Assembly (NCBI GenBank): GCA_031277615.1
Contig: JAITMC010000034.1
Coordinates: 186,001-250,000 of the forward strand
From: Chryseobacterium sp.
GTDB lineage: Bacteria > Bacteroidota > Bacteroidia > Flavobacteriales > Weeksellaceae
Direction of reading: 5' to 3'
DNA length: 64,000 nt
Position numbers and translations under genes: made by a program. How positions within the stretch are numbered: the stretch's first letter is position 1; each line of letters starts with the position of its first letter. The notes beneath the pieces are model-generated. The model did not search any database. It was given only the letters and a program-made list of their open reading frames with translations, and was not told the origin of the DNA. Positions 16,463-25,791 of the stretch are shown here, piece after piece.

Positions 16463-18868
16463 TTAATCTTCAATGGCAATATCAATGACTTCCTCCATCC
16501 GGTTCACGTAATGTACCGTCAGGTTTTTCAGGTAATCTTTTTTTATTTCTTCCACATCTTTCCTGTTGGCTTCACAAAGAATAACATCCTTAATGCCGGC
16601 TCTGGTTGCCGCAAGAAGTTTCTCCTTGATTCCTCCAACCGGAAGTACCTTTCCTCTTAATGTTATCTCACCGGTCATGGCAAGATGCGGTCTGATCTTC
16701 TTATTTTTAAAAGAAGATACCATGGAAGTCAGCATGGCAATACCTGCAGAAGGTCCGTCTTTTGGAGTAGCTCCTTCAGGAACGTGCACGTGAATGTTTT
16801 TCTTATCCAGATCTTCCTGAGGAATACCCAGCTCATCATGCTTGGCTTTAATATATTCTAAAGCAATGGTGGCGGATTCTTTCATAACGGTTCCCAGATT
16901 TCCGGTCATCGTTAAAGCTCCTTTTCCGTTGCTCAGGATACTTTCAATATAAAGAATGTCGCCCCCCACGCTGGTCCAGGCAAGCCCGGTTACAACTCCT
17001 GGAACTCCGGTAATCTCAGACAGACTTTTCGGTCTTGGAACCCCCAGGATCTCATCCACTTTTGCTACCGATATTTTAGGATCATATTCCTTCATCAGAG
17101 CAGTCTGAAGTGCTGTCCATCTCGCAATGGAAGCAATTCTTTTTTCAAGGGTTCTTACACCGCTTTCAGAGGTATGGGCTTCGATAATATGTTTAAGTTC
17201 GGCATTGCCTAGTTTAAATGACTTCGCATCCAGCCCGTTTTCCTCCTGTTGTTTTTTAATGAGGTGCCTTTTGGCGATCTCAGTTTTTTCCTCCAGGGTA
17301 TAACCGGCAATCTGAATGATTTCCGTTCTGTCAAGAAGGGGAGTCTGAATCGTAGACAGCGAGTTGGCTGTCGCAATAAACATGACTCTGGACAAATCAT
17401 AACCCATTTCCAGGAAGTTATCATAGAAAGATTTATTCTGTTCAGGGTCAAGTACTTCCAGGAGTGCTGAACTTGGATCTCCGTGCAGCCCCTGTCCGAT
17501 CTTATCAATTTCATCCAGAACGATTACCGGATTGGAAGTTCCTGATTTTTTGATCGATTGCAGGATTCTTCCCGCCATGGCTCCGATATAGGTTTTTCTG
17601 TGTCCTCTGATCTCACTTTCATCGTGAAGGCCGCCCAGAGAAAGTCTTACGTATTTTCTTCCCAATGCATCTGCAATAGATTTCCCCAGAGAAGTTTTTC
17701 CTACTCCCGGAGGGCCTACCAGCAAAAGGATAGGAGATTTCATGTTGTTCTTTAATTTAAGAACAGCCATGTGTTCAAGAATTCTTTTCTTGATATCTTC
17801 CAGCCCGAAATGAGCCTTATCTAATATTTTTTCTGCTTTGGCAATGTCAAAAACATCTTTTGTATACGTTTCCCACGGAAGGTCCGTAAAGAAATCAAGA
17901 TAATTTCTCTGAACATTATAATCCGGTGAATTGGGATTCTGGCGCTGAAGCCTGTTGATTTCCTTCTGGAAATGCTCTTCTACTTCCTTGCTCCATTTTT
18001 TAGTTTTTGCCTTATTAATCAGGTCTTCCACATCGCTTTCCGGTCCGCCGCCAAGCTCTTCCTGAATCGTCCTGATCTGCTGGTTCAGGAAATACTCTCT
18101 CTGCTGTTTATCAAGATCTTTAGAGGTTTTCTGATGAATCTGGCTTCTGAGCTCCAGTTTTCTGAAATCCTCATGCATCATTTCATAGCATTTATTGGCT
18201 CTTGCCATCAGGTTTTTCTCTTCAAGCAGTCTTTGCTTTTCTATGGATGAGAAGCTGGCATTGGTACAAATGAAATTCAGCAGGTCATCATTATTGCTGA
18301 TGTTTTTAATGGCAAAGTTGGCGGCATTGGGAATATTCGGATCAAGCTCTATGATCTTTAAAGCCAGATCCTTAATGTTTTCCAGCAATGCTTCGTACTC
18401 TTCTTTATTCTTAGGTCTGGAATCCTTAAGTTTTAAAATCTCAGCCTTAAAGTAAGGTCGTGTATCCACGATTTTTTTGATCTTAAAACGGTGAAAACCT
18501 TTGGTAATAGCGGTTATATTTCCTTCAGGAAGCTTGATAATCTTAATAATCTTGGCAAGCGTTCCGGTCTGGTAAATGTCTTTTTCATCCGGTTGTTCCA
18601 GATCAGAATTTTTCTGACTTACAATTCCGATAAAATCTCCGTTTTTCTGAGCCTCTTCAAGAAGCTGGATCGATGTTTTTCTTCCGGCTGTGATAGGAAT
18701 CACCACATTGGGAAACATCACCATATTTCGTACGGGAAGTATAGGGAATATTTTCTGTTCGGAATTCTGTTCGGTTTCCGAAAAGTCTGAGAGATTGATC
18801 TCTTCAGCTACAATATCAAATCCATCGCTGATCATTTCCTCTAAACTTATATCTTCAAATTTCGTCAT
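16463..18868 (-). CDS. lon: ATP-dependent endopeptidase Lon
   Basis: An 801-residue LonA protease, full length. It degrades misfolded and regulatory proteins in the cytosol as a hexamer. The N-terminal substrate domain begins at FPILPVRNMVMFPN (residue 41 on). The AAA+ part has Walker A G385-T392 (GPPGVGKT) and Walker B VIVLDEID (448-455). The protease part has the Ser-Lys dyad S707 (PKDGPSAGIAM) and K750 (GGIKEKLLAA). The first 40 residues are an acidic extension. A 13-base palindrome sits 12 bases upstream of the start and could be an operator. The gene diverges from the PpiD-like gene, which links two protein-quality-control genes. Confidence 0.95.
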   Translation of the reverse strand: MTKFEDISLEEMISDGFDIVAEEINLSDFSETEQNSEQKIFPILPVRNMVMFPNVVIPITAGRKTSIQLLEEAQKNGDFIGIVSQKNSDLEQPDEKDIYQTGTLAKIIKIIKLPEGNITAITKGFHRFKIKKIVDTRPYFKAEILKLKDSRPKNKEEYEALLENIKDLALKIIELDPNIPNAANFAIKNISNNDDLLNFICTNASFSSIEKQRLLEEKNLMARANKCYEMMHEDFRKLELRSQIHQKTSKDLDKQQREYFLNQQIRTIQEELGGGPESDVEDLINKAKTKKWSKEVEEHFQKEINRLQRQNPNSPDYNVQRNYLDFFTDLPWETYTKDVFDIAKAEKILDKAHFGLEDIKKRILEHMAVLKLKNNMKSPILLLVGPPGVGKTSLGKSIADALGRKYVRLSLGGLHDESEIRGHRKTYIGAMAGRILQSIKKSGTSNPVIVLDEIDKIGQGLHGDPSSALLEVLDPEQNKSFYDNFLEMGYDLSRVMFIATANSLSTIQTPLLDRTEIIQIAGYTLEEKTEIAKRHLIKKQQEENGLDAKSFKLGNAELKHIIEAHTSESGVRTLEKRIASIARWTALQTALMKEYDPKISVAKVDEILGVPRPKSLSEITGVPGVVTGLAWTSVGGDILYIESILSNGKGALTMTGNLGTVMKESATIALEYIKAKHDELGIPQEDLDKKNIHVHVPEGATPKDGPSAGIAMLTSMVSSFKNKKIRPHLAMTGEITLRGKVLPVGGIKEKLLAATRAGIKDVILCEANRKDVEEIKKDYLKNLTVHYVNRMEEVIDIAIED

Positions 18869-18879
18869 ATTGATTGGGG

Positions 18880-18892
18880 TGACAAATTGTCA
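18880..18892. promoter_or_regulatory. Palindrome upstream of lon, possible operator
   Basis: TGACAAATTGTCA is a perfect inverted repeat (TGACAA, one centre base, TTGTCA). It lies between 12 and 24 bases upstream of the lon start codon. No known regulator can be assigned from the sequence. Confidence 0.4.
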
Positions 18893-19092
18893 TCTTCGTT
18901 TTAAATCGTTAACGTGATCGGTTATCATATGCGCTGAAAACGTTTGGCATATTACACTCTTCTAAAATGCACAATACTTATGCCATTTGTTTTTTACTAT
19001 AAAATATGGCCAAAATTTCCTTTTTTATAGGGAAACCTTTGGAAAAAATTTAAAATAAAGAAGTTCCGCTTCTGTAATTTCTTAAAAATGTG

Positions 19093-19100
19093 TATTTTCG
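19093..19100 (+). promoter_or_regulatory. Probable -7 promoter element for the PpiD-like gene
   Basis: TATTTTCG is a one-base variant of the Bacteroidota -7 consensus TAnnTTTG. It lies 29 bases before the start at 19130. No clear -33 TTTG was seen at the right distance. Confidence 0.4.
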
Positions 19101-19129
19101 CAAACTGATAAAAAACTATAATTTATAAA

Positions 19130-21283
19130 ATGGCAATTTTAGGACAGATTAGGAGTAAGCCTTGGCTATTAATGGGCGTGATCGCATTGGCGCTTTTAGC
19201 GTTTCTGGTGAACCCGGATAGTATCGACAAGGTTTTTGGTAAAAATCCTGATGTTTTAGGAAAAGTAAATGGTGAGAAGATCACCCGCGAAGAGTTCAAT
19301 GACCAGCTTTTCGTGCTGCAGCAGCAGGCTGAGCAGCAGGGCCGTCCGAAAAACGGGCTTGAAGAGCAGGCTTGGCAGTTACTTGTACAATCTAAACTTA
19401 TCAAGCAGCAGTTTGACAAATTGGGCTTCGAGATGACAGATGATTACTTCTGGAATCAGATCCAGTATGACCAGATGTTTGCCCAGAACCAGCAGTTCTT
19501 TGATGAGAAAGGTAATTTTAAAACTCAAGAGCTTAAAAAAGAAATTGAAACTTTAAAGAACACCAATCCGCAGGGGTACAACCAGTGGTTGAAAACCAGA
19601 AAAACAATCGAATACAGATTGATGGCGAGACAGGTGTTTACCAATATTTCCGGAGGAATCACAACCGGTAAGAAAGAGGCTGAAGAATTAATGAAGCAGA
19701 GAGATCAGCTTGCAGACATCGATTTCGTAAAGATCGATTATGCAGCCTATCTTCAGAAAACAAAAATCAATGTTTCTACACAGGACCTGGCCAATTATAT
19801 CAACCAGCACCCTGTGATGTTTAAAGCTGAACCAAGCAGAAACCTCGGTATTGTATACTTCCCTTCTCAGCCAAGTGCAGCAGATGATGCAGCCACCCAG
19901 AAAGAAATTACAAAGCTGTTCTCAGGAGGTACAGATGCGAGTGGCGGTACAGAGAATTTCCAGAATACAAAGAACGATTCATTGTTCGTTATGGCTAATT
20001 CCGATGTGCAGTTCAACAGCCAGTACGTGAATCCAAACCAATTGCCTCAGGCAATCAAGGCACAGATTCCTACGGCTGCTATCGGACAGACTTTCGGGCC
20101 TTACAAAGAGCAGAATTTCTATGTGGTTTCAAAACTTTTAGATAAAAAGACTTCAGATTCCACGTTATCAAGACATATCCTTATCGCTTTCAAAGGAAGT
20201 CCTGCGGGAGAAGGAGTAACAAGATCCAAAGAGCAGGCTAAAAAATTAGCAGACTCTATCGGAGCTATCGTAAAAGCAACTCCGGCTAAATTCACAGATT
20301 TCATCAAGCTTTCCAATGATCCAAGCTCTGCAGCACAGGGAGGAAGCTTAGGATGGACAACCCCGGAAACACCTTTCGTGCCTGAATTCCTGAAATTCCT
20401 TGCGGCGAACCCTAAAGGAGCAACAGGAGTGGTAGAAACTCAGTTCGGATACCACATCATCAATATTGAAGATAAGAAAACAGGTTCCATGAGCTATAAG
20501 GTAGCCAATCTTGTGAAAGAAGTGAGACCTTCAGATGCTACCGAAGCTGAATCTGATAAAAAAGCAAGAAAGTTCATCCAGCAGGTACAAGGGAAATCTT
20601 TCAACGATTTCGTGAATATTGCTAAAAAAGGAAACTATCAGTTCTCCAATCCTAAAGCGGCTAAAAGATTTGACGGACAGCTTCAGGGGCTTGGAACCGA
20701 CAAAGATGGAGAAATCCTGGGCTGGGCTTTCGATAAGAAAAGAACTAAAGGAGATACGGAATTCTTTACTGTGGAAGGAACAGGAGATAAGATCGTAGTC
20801 TATCTGAACGGAAAACAGGAGGCAGGTCTTGCAGATCCTGAATCAGTAAGAGATCAGATTGAAGTGATCGTTAAAAATAAAATGGCTGCAAAACAGATTT
20901 CTGATAAAATTGCAGGAGCTAAAGCTTCCAACTTAGACCAGATTGCTAAATTATTTGCCGCGTCAAAACAATCTGCACAGGTAAATATGCTGAATCCTTC
21001 AGTTGCAGGAGCTATGGAGCCTAAAGTTGCGGGAGCAGCATTCGGAGTAGCGAAAGGAAAACTTTCCAACCCGATTGAAGGCGGAACAGGTGTTTATGTA
21101 CTGATTAAAAAATCAGAGACGGTAAACAAACAGCCTGGTGATCTTAAGCAGTTCACAGAGTCTGTTACCCAAAGAAACTCCGGAATGTTCGGACAGGCAT
21201 GGATGAAGAGTCTTCAGGACAATGCAGATATCAAAGATTACAGAATTGAGATCTGGAATAAGCTGGGAAATCAGCAACAGTAA
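19130..21283 (+). CDS. PpiD/SurA-type peptidylprolyl isomerase, membrane-anchored
   Basis: A 717-residue periplasmic chaperone-foldase. One N-terminal transmembrane anchor (LLMGVIALALLAFLV, residues 13-27) follows the RSKPWLL start typical of PpiD proteins. Next comes a SurA_N-like region (VLGKVNGEKITREEFNDQL). A parvulin-type PPIase domain lies at roughly residues 340-455 (SRHILIAFKGS, SNDPSSAAQGGSLGW, ETQFGYHIINI). The C-terminal part contains further chaperone segments. It helps fold outer-membrane and secreted proteins. The gene diverges from lon and ends with a strong terminator. Whether the isomerase is active cannot be told. Confidence 0.88.
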   Translation: MAILGQIRSKPWLLMGVIALALLAFLVNPDSIDKVFGKNPDVLGKVNGEKITREEFNDQLFVLQQQAEQQGRPKNGLEEQAWQLLVQSKLIKQQFDKLGFEMTDDYFWNQIQYDQMFAQNQQFFDEKGNFKTQELKKEIETLKNTNPQGYNQWLKTRKTIEYRLMARQVFTNISGGITTGKKEAEELMKQRDQLADIDFVKIDYAAYLQKTKINVSTQDLANYINQHPVMFKAEPSRNLGIVYFPSQPSAADDAATQKEITKLFSGGTDASGGTENFQNTKNDSLFVMANSDVQFNSQYVNPNQLPQAIKAQIPTAAIGQTFGPYKEQNFYVVSKLLDKKTSDSTLSRHILIAFKGSPAGEGVTRSKEQAKKLADSIGAIVKATPAKFTDFIKLSNDPSSAAQGGSLGWTTPETPFVPEFLKFLAANPKGATGVVETQFGYHIINIEDKKTGSMSYKVANLVKEVRPSDATEAESDKKARKFIQQVQGKSFNDFVNIAKKGNYQFSNPKAAKRFDGQLQGLGTDKDGEILGWAFDKKRTKGDTEFFTVEGTGDKIVVYLNGKQEAGLADPESVRDQIEVIVKNKMAAKQISDKIAGAKASNLDQIAKLFAASKQSAQVNMLNPSVAGAMEPKVAGAAFGVAKGKLSNPIEGGTGVYVLIKKSETVNKQPGDLKQFTESVTQRNSGMFGQAWMKSLQDNADIKDYRIEIWNKLGNQQQ

Positions 21284-21307
21284 GAAATCAGTTTTTACAG
21301 ATACAGA

Positions 21308-21338
21308 AAACCGCCGGAAATGTCCGGCGGTTTTTTTG
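21308..21338 (+). terminator. Rho-independent terminator after the PpiD-like gene
   Basis: AACCGCCGGA (from 21309) pairs with TCCGGCGGTT (to 21332), with an AATG loop and a T run after it. The stem is GC-rich and strong. Confidence 0.88.
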
Positions 21339-21383
21339 TATTTAACGCAGAGCAATAAAGAAAAAGATTAATTTAAAATGTAT

Positions 21384-21391
21384 TATATTTG
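21384..21391 (+). promoter_or_regulatory. -7 promoter element for the MlaD gene
   Basis: TATATTTG fits TAnnTTTG exactly and ends 22 bases before the GTG start at 21414. It follows the terminator of the preceding gene, so the MlaD gene has its own promoter. Confidence 0.55.
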
Positions 21392-21413
21392 CTCATTAGA
21401 AAAAATTTAGCAA

Positions 21414-22364
21414 GTGAAGTTCAGTAAAGAATTAAAAGCTGGTGTGATCGCACTTTTGGCTATTGTAGGCTTTGTGTTGTTGTTTCAATTTATGAAGGGC
21501 AGAAGCCTTTTTACTACCGATAATATATTTTACGCAAAATACGATAATGTAGAAGGTCTGGCTCAGTCTTCTGCGGTTTCTATCAATGGATTAAAGGTAG
21601 GGCAAGTTGATAAGATCATTCCTCAGACCGCCAAAGACGGGAAAATCAATTTTATCGTAAAGATTACGGTAGATAACAAATTTGAATTTTCAAAAAACTC
21701 AACTCTTGAAATTTTTGAACCGGGATTGATGTCCGGGAAAGAAATGAGAGTAAACCTTGTATACGGAGGTGCTACCGCAAAAGACGGTGATACGCTGAAA
21801 GGAGCTTTCAAACTGGGAACACTGGGAAGTCTTTCTTCTCAGGTAGGTCCGGTAAAAGATCAGCTTCAGACCGTTCTGTACAGAGTAGATTCCCTTATGG
21901 CCAATGCCAATCAGGTCGTAAATGCACAGAACAGAGAAGAGATCAGAGCTTTACTGGCCAATCTTAATAAAACAGTCGGAGCCTTACAGACTACAGCAGG
22001 GAGCGTAAATACCCTTGTGGGACATAACGATCCTAAGCTGCAGAAAGTACTTGACGATGCCTCTCTTACCATGCAGAGCGGAAAAGTTACCCTTGACAAA
22101 TACGGAAACCTTGCGGAAAGCATCGATACCAAAAAGCTGAATGCTACCATTGCCAGTCTGGATGCTACCGTAGGAAAGCTTAACCAGGTAATTGCAGGGG
22201 TAGACAACGGACAGGGAAGCTTAGGGAAACTGATGAAGGATGAGCAGCTTTATAATAATCTGAACTCTGCTTCTACCAACCTGAACTCTCTGATCGAAGA
22301 TATGAAAGCCAATCCTAAGAGATACATCAATTTCTCTGTTTTTGGAAAGAATAATAAAGACTAA
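21414..22364 (+). CDS. mlaD: MlaD family protein (MCE domain)
   Basis: A 316-residue MCE-domain protein, the membrane-anchored substrate-binding ring subunit of Mla-type lipid transporters. One N-terminal helix (ELKAGVIALLAIVGFVLLFQF) is followed by the MCE domain (YAKYDNVEGLAQSSAVSINGLKVGQV, then GLMSGKEMRVNL). A long C-terminal region predicted as helical coiled coil has repeated Asn/Thr-rich stretches such as LNATIASLDATVGKLNQVI. The start is GTG at 21414, inside a good distance from the -7 element. The matching permease and ATPase genes are 17 kb away on the opposite strand. Ten bases separate it from the iron-sulfur protein gene, so the two are probably cotranscribed. Confidence 0.85.
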   Translation: MKFSKELKAGVIALLAIVGFVLLFQFMKGRSLFTTDNIFYAKYDNVEGLAQSSAVSINGLKVGQVDKIIPQTAKDGKINFIVKITVDNKFEFSKNSTLEIFEPGLMSGKEMRVNLVYGGATAKDGDTLKGAFKLGTLGSLSSQVGPVKDQLQTVLYRVDSLMANANQVVNAQNREEIRALLANLNKTVGALQTTAGSVNTLVGHNDPKLQKVLDDASLTMQSGKVTLDKYGNLAESIDTKKLNATIASLDATVGKLNQVIAGVDNGQGSLGKLMKDEQLYNNLNSASTNLNSLIEDMKANPKRYINFSVFGKNNKD

Positions 22365-22373
22365 AATAGCCTT

Positions 22374-23702
22374 ATGGAGTACATTGATAACATTATTTTT
22401 CTGATCTTATTGGTTGCAGGATTCGGGCTGTTTGCAAAAAGCCTGCAGAAGATTTACAGAAATATCAAACTTGGAAAAGAAATAAACCGAAGCGACAGAA
22501 AAGCCGAACGCTGGGAAACCATGGCCAGAGTGGCAATGGGCCAGAGTAAGATGGTAAAACGTCCTGTAGCCGGTATTCTTCACCTTTTTGTATATGTAGG
22601 ATTCATTATCATTAATATCGAACTTATTGAAATTATTGTTGATGGATTATTCGGTACTCACAGATTCCTGGCTTCCGTTTTAGGACACGGTTTTTATAAT
22701 TTCTTTACAGCAACCCTGGAAGTCCTGGCACTTCTGGTGGTTATTGGAGTGGTGGTATTCTTTATCAGAAGAAACTTTTATGGGGTGAAACGATTAACGA
22801 TGAAAGAGCTTTTCGGATGGCCAAAACATGATGCCAACTGGATTCTTATCATTGAATTTGCCCTGATGATGGCATTCTTCAAAATGAATGCTGCAGACTG
22901 GGTATTACAGCAGAGAGGTCTTCTTCCTGAACACGGAAGTTTCCCGATCAGTTCTGCCGTTTTAGGACCTGTTTTCAGTGGTTTTGGTGACGGATTCCTT
23001 TTCTTCACAGAGAAAGGCGCATGGTGGTTCCACTTTGTGGGGATTCTGTTCTTCATGAACTATCTGTATTACTCAAAGCATCTTCATATTATTCTGGCAT
23101 TCCCAAGTACATGGTTTGCCAATCTTGATAAAAAAGGAAAATTCAACAACCTGGAGTCAGTGACCAAGGAAATTAAACTGATGATGGATCCTAATGCTGA
23201 TCCTTACGCCGCTCCGGCTGAGGGAGCAGAAGCAGATGTTCCGTCTAAATTTGGAGCTGAAGATATATTCGATCTGAACCAGGTTCAGTTGCTGAATGCC
23301 TATTCATGTACGGAATGCGGACGCTGTACTTCAGTATGCCCGGCTAATATTACAGGGAAAAAACTTTCTCCGAGACTGATCCTGATGAAAACCAGAGACC
23401 GTCTGGAAGAAGTAGGAAAAAATATCGATAAGAACGGAAAATTCGTAGATGACGGCAAAAAACTTCTGAACGACTATATCACCAAAGAAGAACTTTGGGC
23501 ATGTACTACATGTAATGCCTGTACGGAAGCCTGTCCGGTATTGCTTGATCCGCTTTCTATTATTTTTGAGATGAGAAGATTCCTGGTGATGGAGCAGTCT
23601 GCTGCCCCACAGGAGCTGAATCTGATGATGACCAATGTAGAAAACAATGCCGCGCCTTGGCAGTATAACCAGGCAGACCGACTGAATTGGGCTAACGATT
23701 AA
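22374..23702 (+). CDS. Membrane-bound 4Fe-4S electron-transfer protein
   Basis: A 442-residue protein with about five transmembrane helices in the first 245 residues (heme-b/NarI-like layout) and two 4Fe-4S motifs behind them: C312-C315-C318-C322 (CTECGRCTSVCP) and C377-C380-C383-C387 (CTTCNACTEACP). This is the layout of HdrE/HdrC-like or glycolate-oxidase-like quinone-linked subunits. The CCG-domain protein two genes on is its likely partner. The pair may pass electrons between the quinone pool and a cytosolic donor; no flavin dehydrogenase subunit is present nearby. The substrate is unknown. Confidence 0.82.
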   Translation: MEYIDNIIFLILLVAGFGLFAKSLQKIYRNIKLGKEINRSDRKAERWETMARVAMGQSKMVKRPVAGILHLFVYVGFIIINIELIEIIVDGLFGTHRFLASVLGHGFYNFFTATLEVLALLVVIGVVVFFIRRNFYGVKRLTMKELFGWPKHDANWILIIEFALMMAFFKMNAADWVLQQRGLLPEHGSFPISSAVLGPVFSGFGDGFLFFTEKGAWWFHFVGILFFMNYLYYSKHLHIILAFPSTWFANLDKKGKFNNLESVTKEIKLMMDPNADPYAAPAEGAEADVPSKFGAEDIFDLNQVQLLNAYSCTECGRCTSVCPANITGKKLSPRLILMKTRDRLEEVGKNIDKNGKFVDDGKKLLNDYITKEELWACTTCNACTEACPVLLDPLSIIFEMRRFLVMEQSAAPQELNLMMTNVENNAAPWQYNQADRLNWAND

Positions 23703-23714
23703 TACCGGAACAAG

Positions 23715-24338
23715 ATGAAAAAGCTGTTTTTTACTTTTTTGCTGATCTGTTCAGGTTTTATGCTCGCACAGTCTGCGGACGAAAAAAAGATCCTGGAAGA
23801 CTCCCAGTCGTTCATGTCTATGCTTCAGCAGAAGAATTATGACGGCATGTTGGATATGACCCATCCGGGGATTTTTGAAAAAGTGGACCGGAACACCATG
23901 TCCGATTCATTCAAAAGCCTGCTCGGAGAAAATGATGAGTTCAAAATTGAGGTGATAGACACCGATAAAAATGCTTTTACGGTATCACAGATCCTTAAGA
24001 CTGAAGACGGAACCAAATATGCTTTCGTTTTTTATCCTATGAAGATGAAAATGACTTTTCTGAAGGAGAAGTTCGACGATGAGAAGAAAAAAATGATGCT
24101 GAACATGATGTCGATGCAGGGCATGAAAGCACAGTTTTTAAACGATTCTGCTCTGGAAATGAGTAAAGAGAGCATGATCATCGCTCTTAATGATAAAGTA
24201 ACCAAAGGAACCTGGAAGTATCTGAACTATGATGAAGCCAATCCTTTATATGTTTCGGTGGTGCCGGCAGAAATCATGACAAAAGCTAAGGAATACTATG
24301 CTGATTTTTTAATTAAACAGAAAAAGAATGCAAATTAA
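23715..24338 (+). CDS. Secreted or periplasmic protein of unknown function
   Basis: A 207-residue protein with a Sec signal peptide (LLICSGFMLAQ). I do not recognise the family. The mature part begins with a segment like SNTF/DUF4878-type folds (DSQSFMSMLQQKNYDGMLDMTHPGIFEKV) and has a methionine-rich middle (MKMKMTF, MMLNMMSMQGMKAQF). It sits between the two iron-sulfur genes and overlaps the second by 11 bases, so it is translated with them. The Met-rich stretch might bind copper or be a hydrophobic contact surface; this is a guess. Confidence 0.65.
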   Translation: MKKLFFTFLLICSGFMLAQSADEKKILEDSQSFMSMLQQKNYDGMLDMTHPGIFEKVDRNTMSDSFKSLLGENDEFKIEVIDTDKNAFTVSQILKTEDGTKYAFVFYPMKMKMTFLKEKFDDEKKKMMLNMMSMQGMKAQFLNDSALEMSKESMIIALNDKVTKGTWKYLNYDEANPLYVSVVPAEIMTKAKEYYADFLIKQKKNAN

Positions 24339-25107
24339 AACAATGGCAGAATATGCTGCCGAAGGAAAATCCCCTGAAGTTTTATTTTGGGTTGGATGTG
24401 CAGGAAGTTTTGACGACCGTGCCAAAAAAATTACAAAAGCATTTTGCAAGATATTAAATAAAATAGGAGTTGAATTTGCGGTTCTGGGCCAGGAAGAAAG
24501 CTGTACCGGAGATCCTGCAAAACGTGCCGGAAACGAATTTGTCTTCCAGATGATGGCTCTTACCAATATTGAAGTATTGAATGCCTACGAAGTGAAAAAG
24601 ATCGTAACGGCATGCCCGCACTGCTTTAATACCCTGAAAAACGAATATCCAAGCCTGGGCGGAAACTATGAAGTGGTTCACCATACCCAATTCCTGAAAA
24701 CGCTGATGGAAGAAGGCAGACTGAAGATTGAAGGAGGAGCTTTTAAAGGAAAGAAAATCACATTCCATGACCCATGCTATCTGGGAAGAGCCAATGATGA
24801 GTATGAGGCTCCGAGAATTCTTCTTGAGAAACTGGATGCAGAGCTGGTAGAAATGAAGCGATGCAGAACAAACGGTTTATGCTGTGGAGCAGGAGGTGCA
24901 CAGATGTTCAAAGAGCCTGAAAAAGGAAATAAGGATATCAACATCGAAAGAACCGAAGAAGCACTGTCTTTTGAACCTAAAGTGATTGCAACAGGATGCC
25001 CTTTCTGTAATACCATGATGACTGATGGGGTAAAACACTTCAATAAAAATACAGAAGTAGCCGTAAAAGATATTGTAGAACTTCTTGCGGAAGCAGAGGA
25101 TTTGTAG
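24328..25107 (+). CDS. CCG-domain (Fe-S)-binding protein, HdrB-like
   Basis: A 259-residue cysteine-rich protein with two CCG-type repeats. The first has WVGCAGSFD, EESCTGDPAKRAGNE and TACPHCF. The second has FHDPCYLGRAN, GLCCGAGGAQMF and ATGCPFCNTMM. In heterodisulfide reductase and related enzymes these repeats bind unusual iron-sulfur clusters or pass electrons. It is the probable cytosolic partner of the membrane 4Fe-4S protein encoded upstream. The ATG at 24328 overlaps the preceding gene; a second ATG at 24343 (MAEYAAEGK) could be the real start. A terminator follows. Confidence 0.85.
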   Translation: MQIKTMAEYAAEGKSPEVLFWVGCAGSFDDRAKKITKAFCKILNKIGVEFAVLGQEESCTGDPAKRAGNEFVFQMMALTNIEVLNAYEVKKIVTACPHCFNTLKNEYPSLGGNYEVVHHTQFLKTLMEEGRLKIEGGAFKGKKITFHDPCYLGRANDEYEAPRILLEKLDAELVEMKRCRTNGLCCGAGGAQMFKEPEKGNKDINIERTEEALSFEPKVIATGCPFCNTMMTDGVKHFNKNTEVAVKDIVELLAEAEDL

Positions 25108-25128
25108 CATCTCTTACTTAATAAAATA

Positions 25129-25156
25129 TAACTCAGGCTGGTCCTGAGTTTTTTAT
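25129..25156 (+). terminator. Rho-independent terminator after the Fe-S gene set
   Basis: ACTCAG (25131-25136) pairs with CTGAGT (25144-25149), followed by a T run. It follows the CCG-domain gene by about 24 bases. Confidence 0.7.
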
Positions 25157-25281
25157 TGACTTTAAACTCAAGAATATTTCTTAATTTTATACCTTAAAAT
25201 AAGAGGATCTGTAATCATCATTCACAGACTTCCAATGATCAGTGAAGATTCATAAAACCCTTGAAAAAATAGTAAGTGCAT

Positions 25282-25770
25282 ATGAAAATAGAAGAATCCA
25301 ATATTGTAGAAACCAACGACTACAGAGTAATCATATACCCGGCATCACGACCTTTTGAAACCAAAGAGGCTAAATTAATCACTGAAAAACTGTTCGATTT
25401 CCTGGCTACCTGGGCAGCACACGGTAAACCGCTTTCTTCTTCATTTAAAATTGAAAAAAATCAGTTTATTGTAGTATGTGTGGATGAGGAAAAAGAAATG
25501 GCTTCAGGCTGCAGTATTGATGCCTTAGGAAAGGTGATAAGAGAAATTGATGAAGAGTTCCAGCTTGGTCTTTTTGACAGAATGAAAGCCAGTTTTGTAG
25601 AAAACGGAGAAGTGAAAACCCTGAAGCTGATGGACTTTAAAACCCAGTTAAGAAACGGCGGATTATCTAAAGATATTCAGGTTTTTGATTTTTCCAAAAA
25701 TACATACCTTGATTTTTTGAGCCATTTCTTATTGCCGCTTGAGAAAAGCTGGGCAGCAGGTATTGCTTGA
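25282..25770 (+). CDS. Conserved Bacteroidota protein of unknown function
   Basis: A 162-residue soluble protein (start MKIEESNIVETNDYRV; an in-frame GTG lies two codons upstream). Proteins like this are often labelled ABC transporter ATPase in flavobacterial genomes, but I see no Walker A, Walker B or signature motif, so that label is not supported. Conserved-looking stretches are WAAHGKPLSSSFKIE and the C-terminal FLLPLEKSWAAG. It stands alone and converges on the acetyltransferase gene. No function can be assigned. Confidence 0.65.
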   Translation: MKIEESNIVETNDYRVIIYPASRPFETKEAKLITEKLFDFLATWAAHGKPLSSSFKIEKNQFIVVCVDEEKEMASGCSIDALGKVIREIDEEFQLGLFDRMKASFVENGEVKTLKLMDFKTQLRNGGLSKDIQVFDFSKNTYLDFLSHFLLPLEKSWAAGIA

Positions 25771-25791
25771 GTACTTTTAATATTTTATATC

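Noticed and set aside
25282-25770. ABC transporter ATPase label for the 162-residue protein
   Set aside because: No Walker A, Walker B or signature motif is present, so the label that such proteins often carry is not supported.
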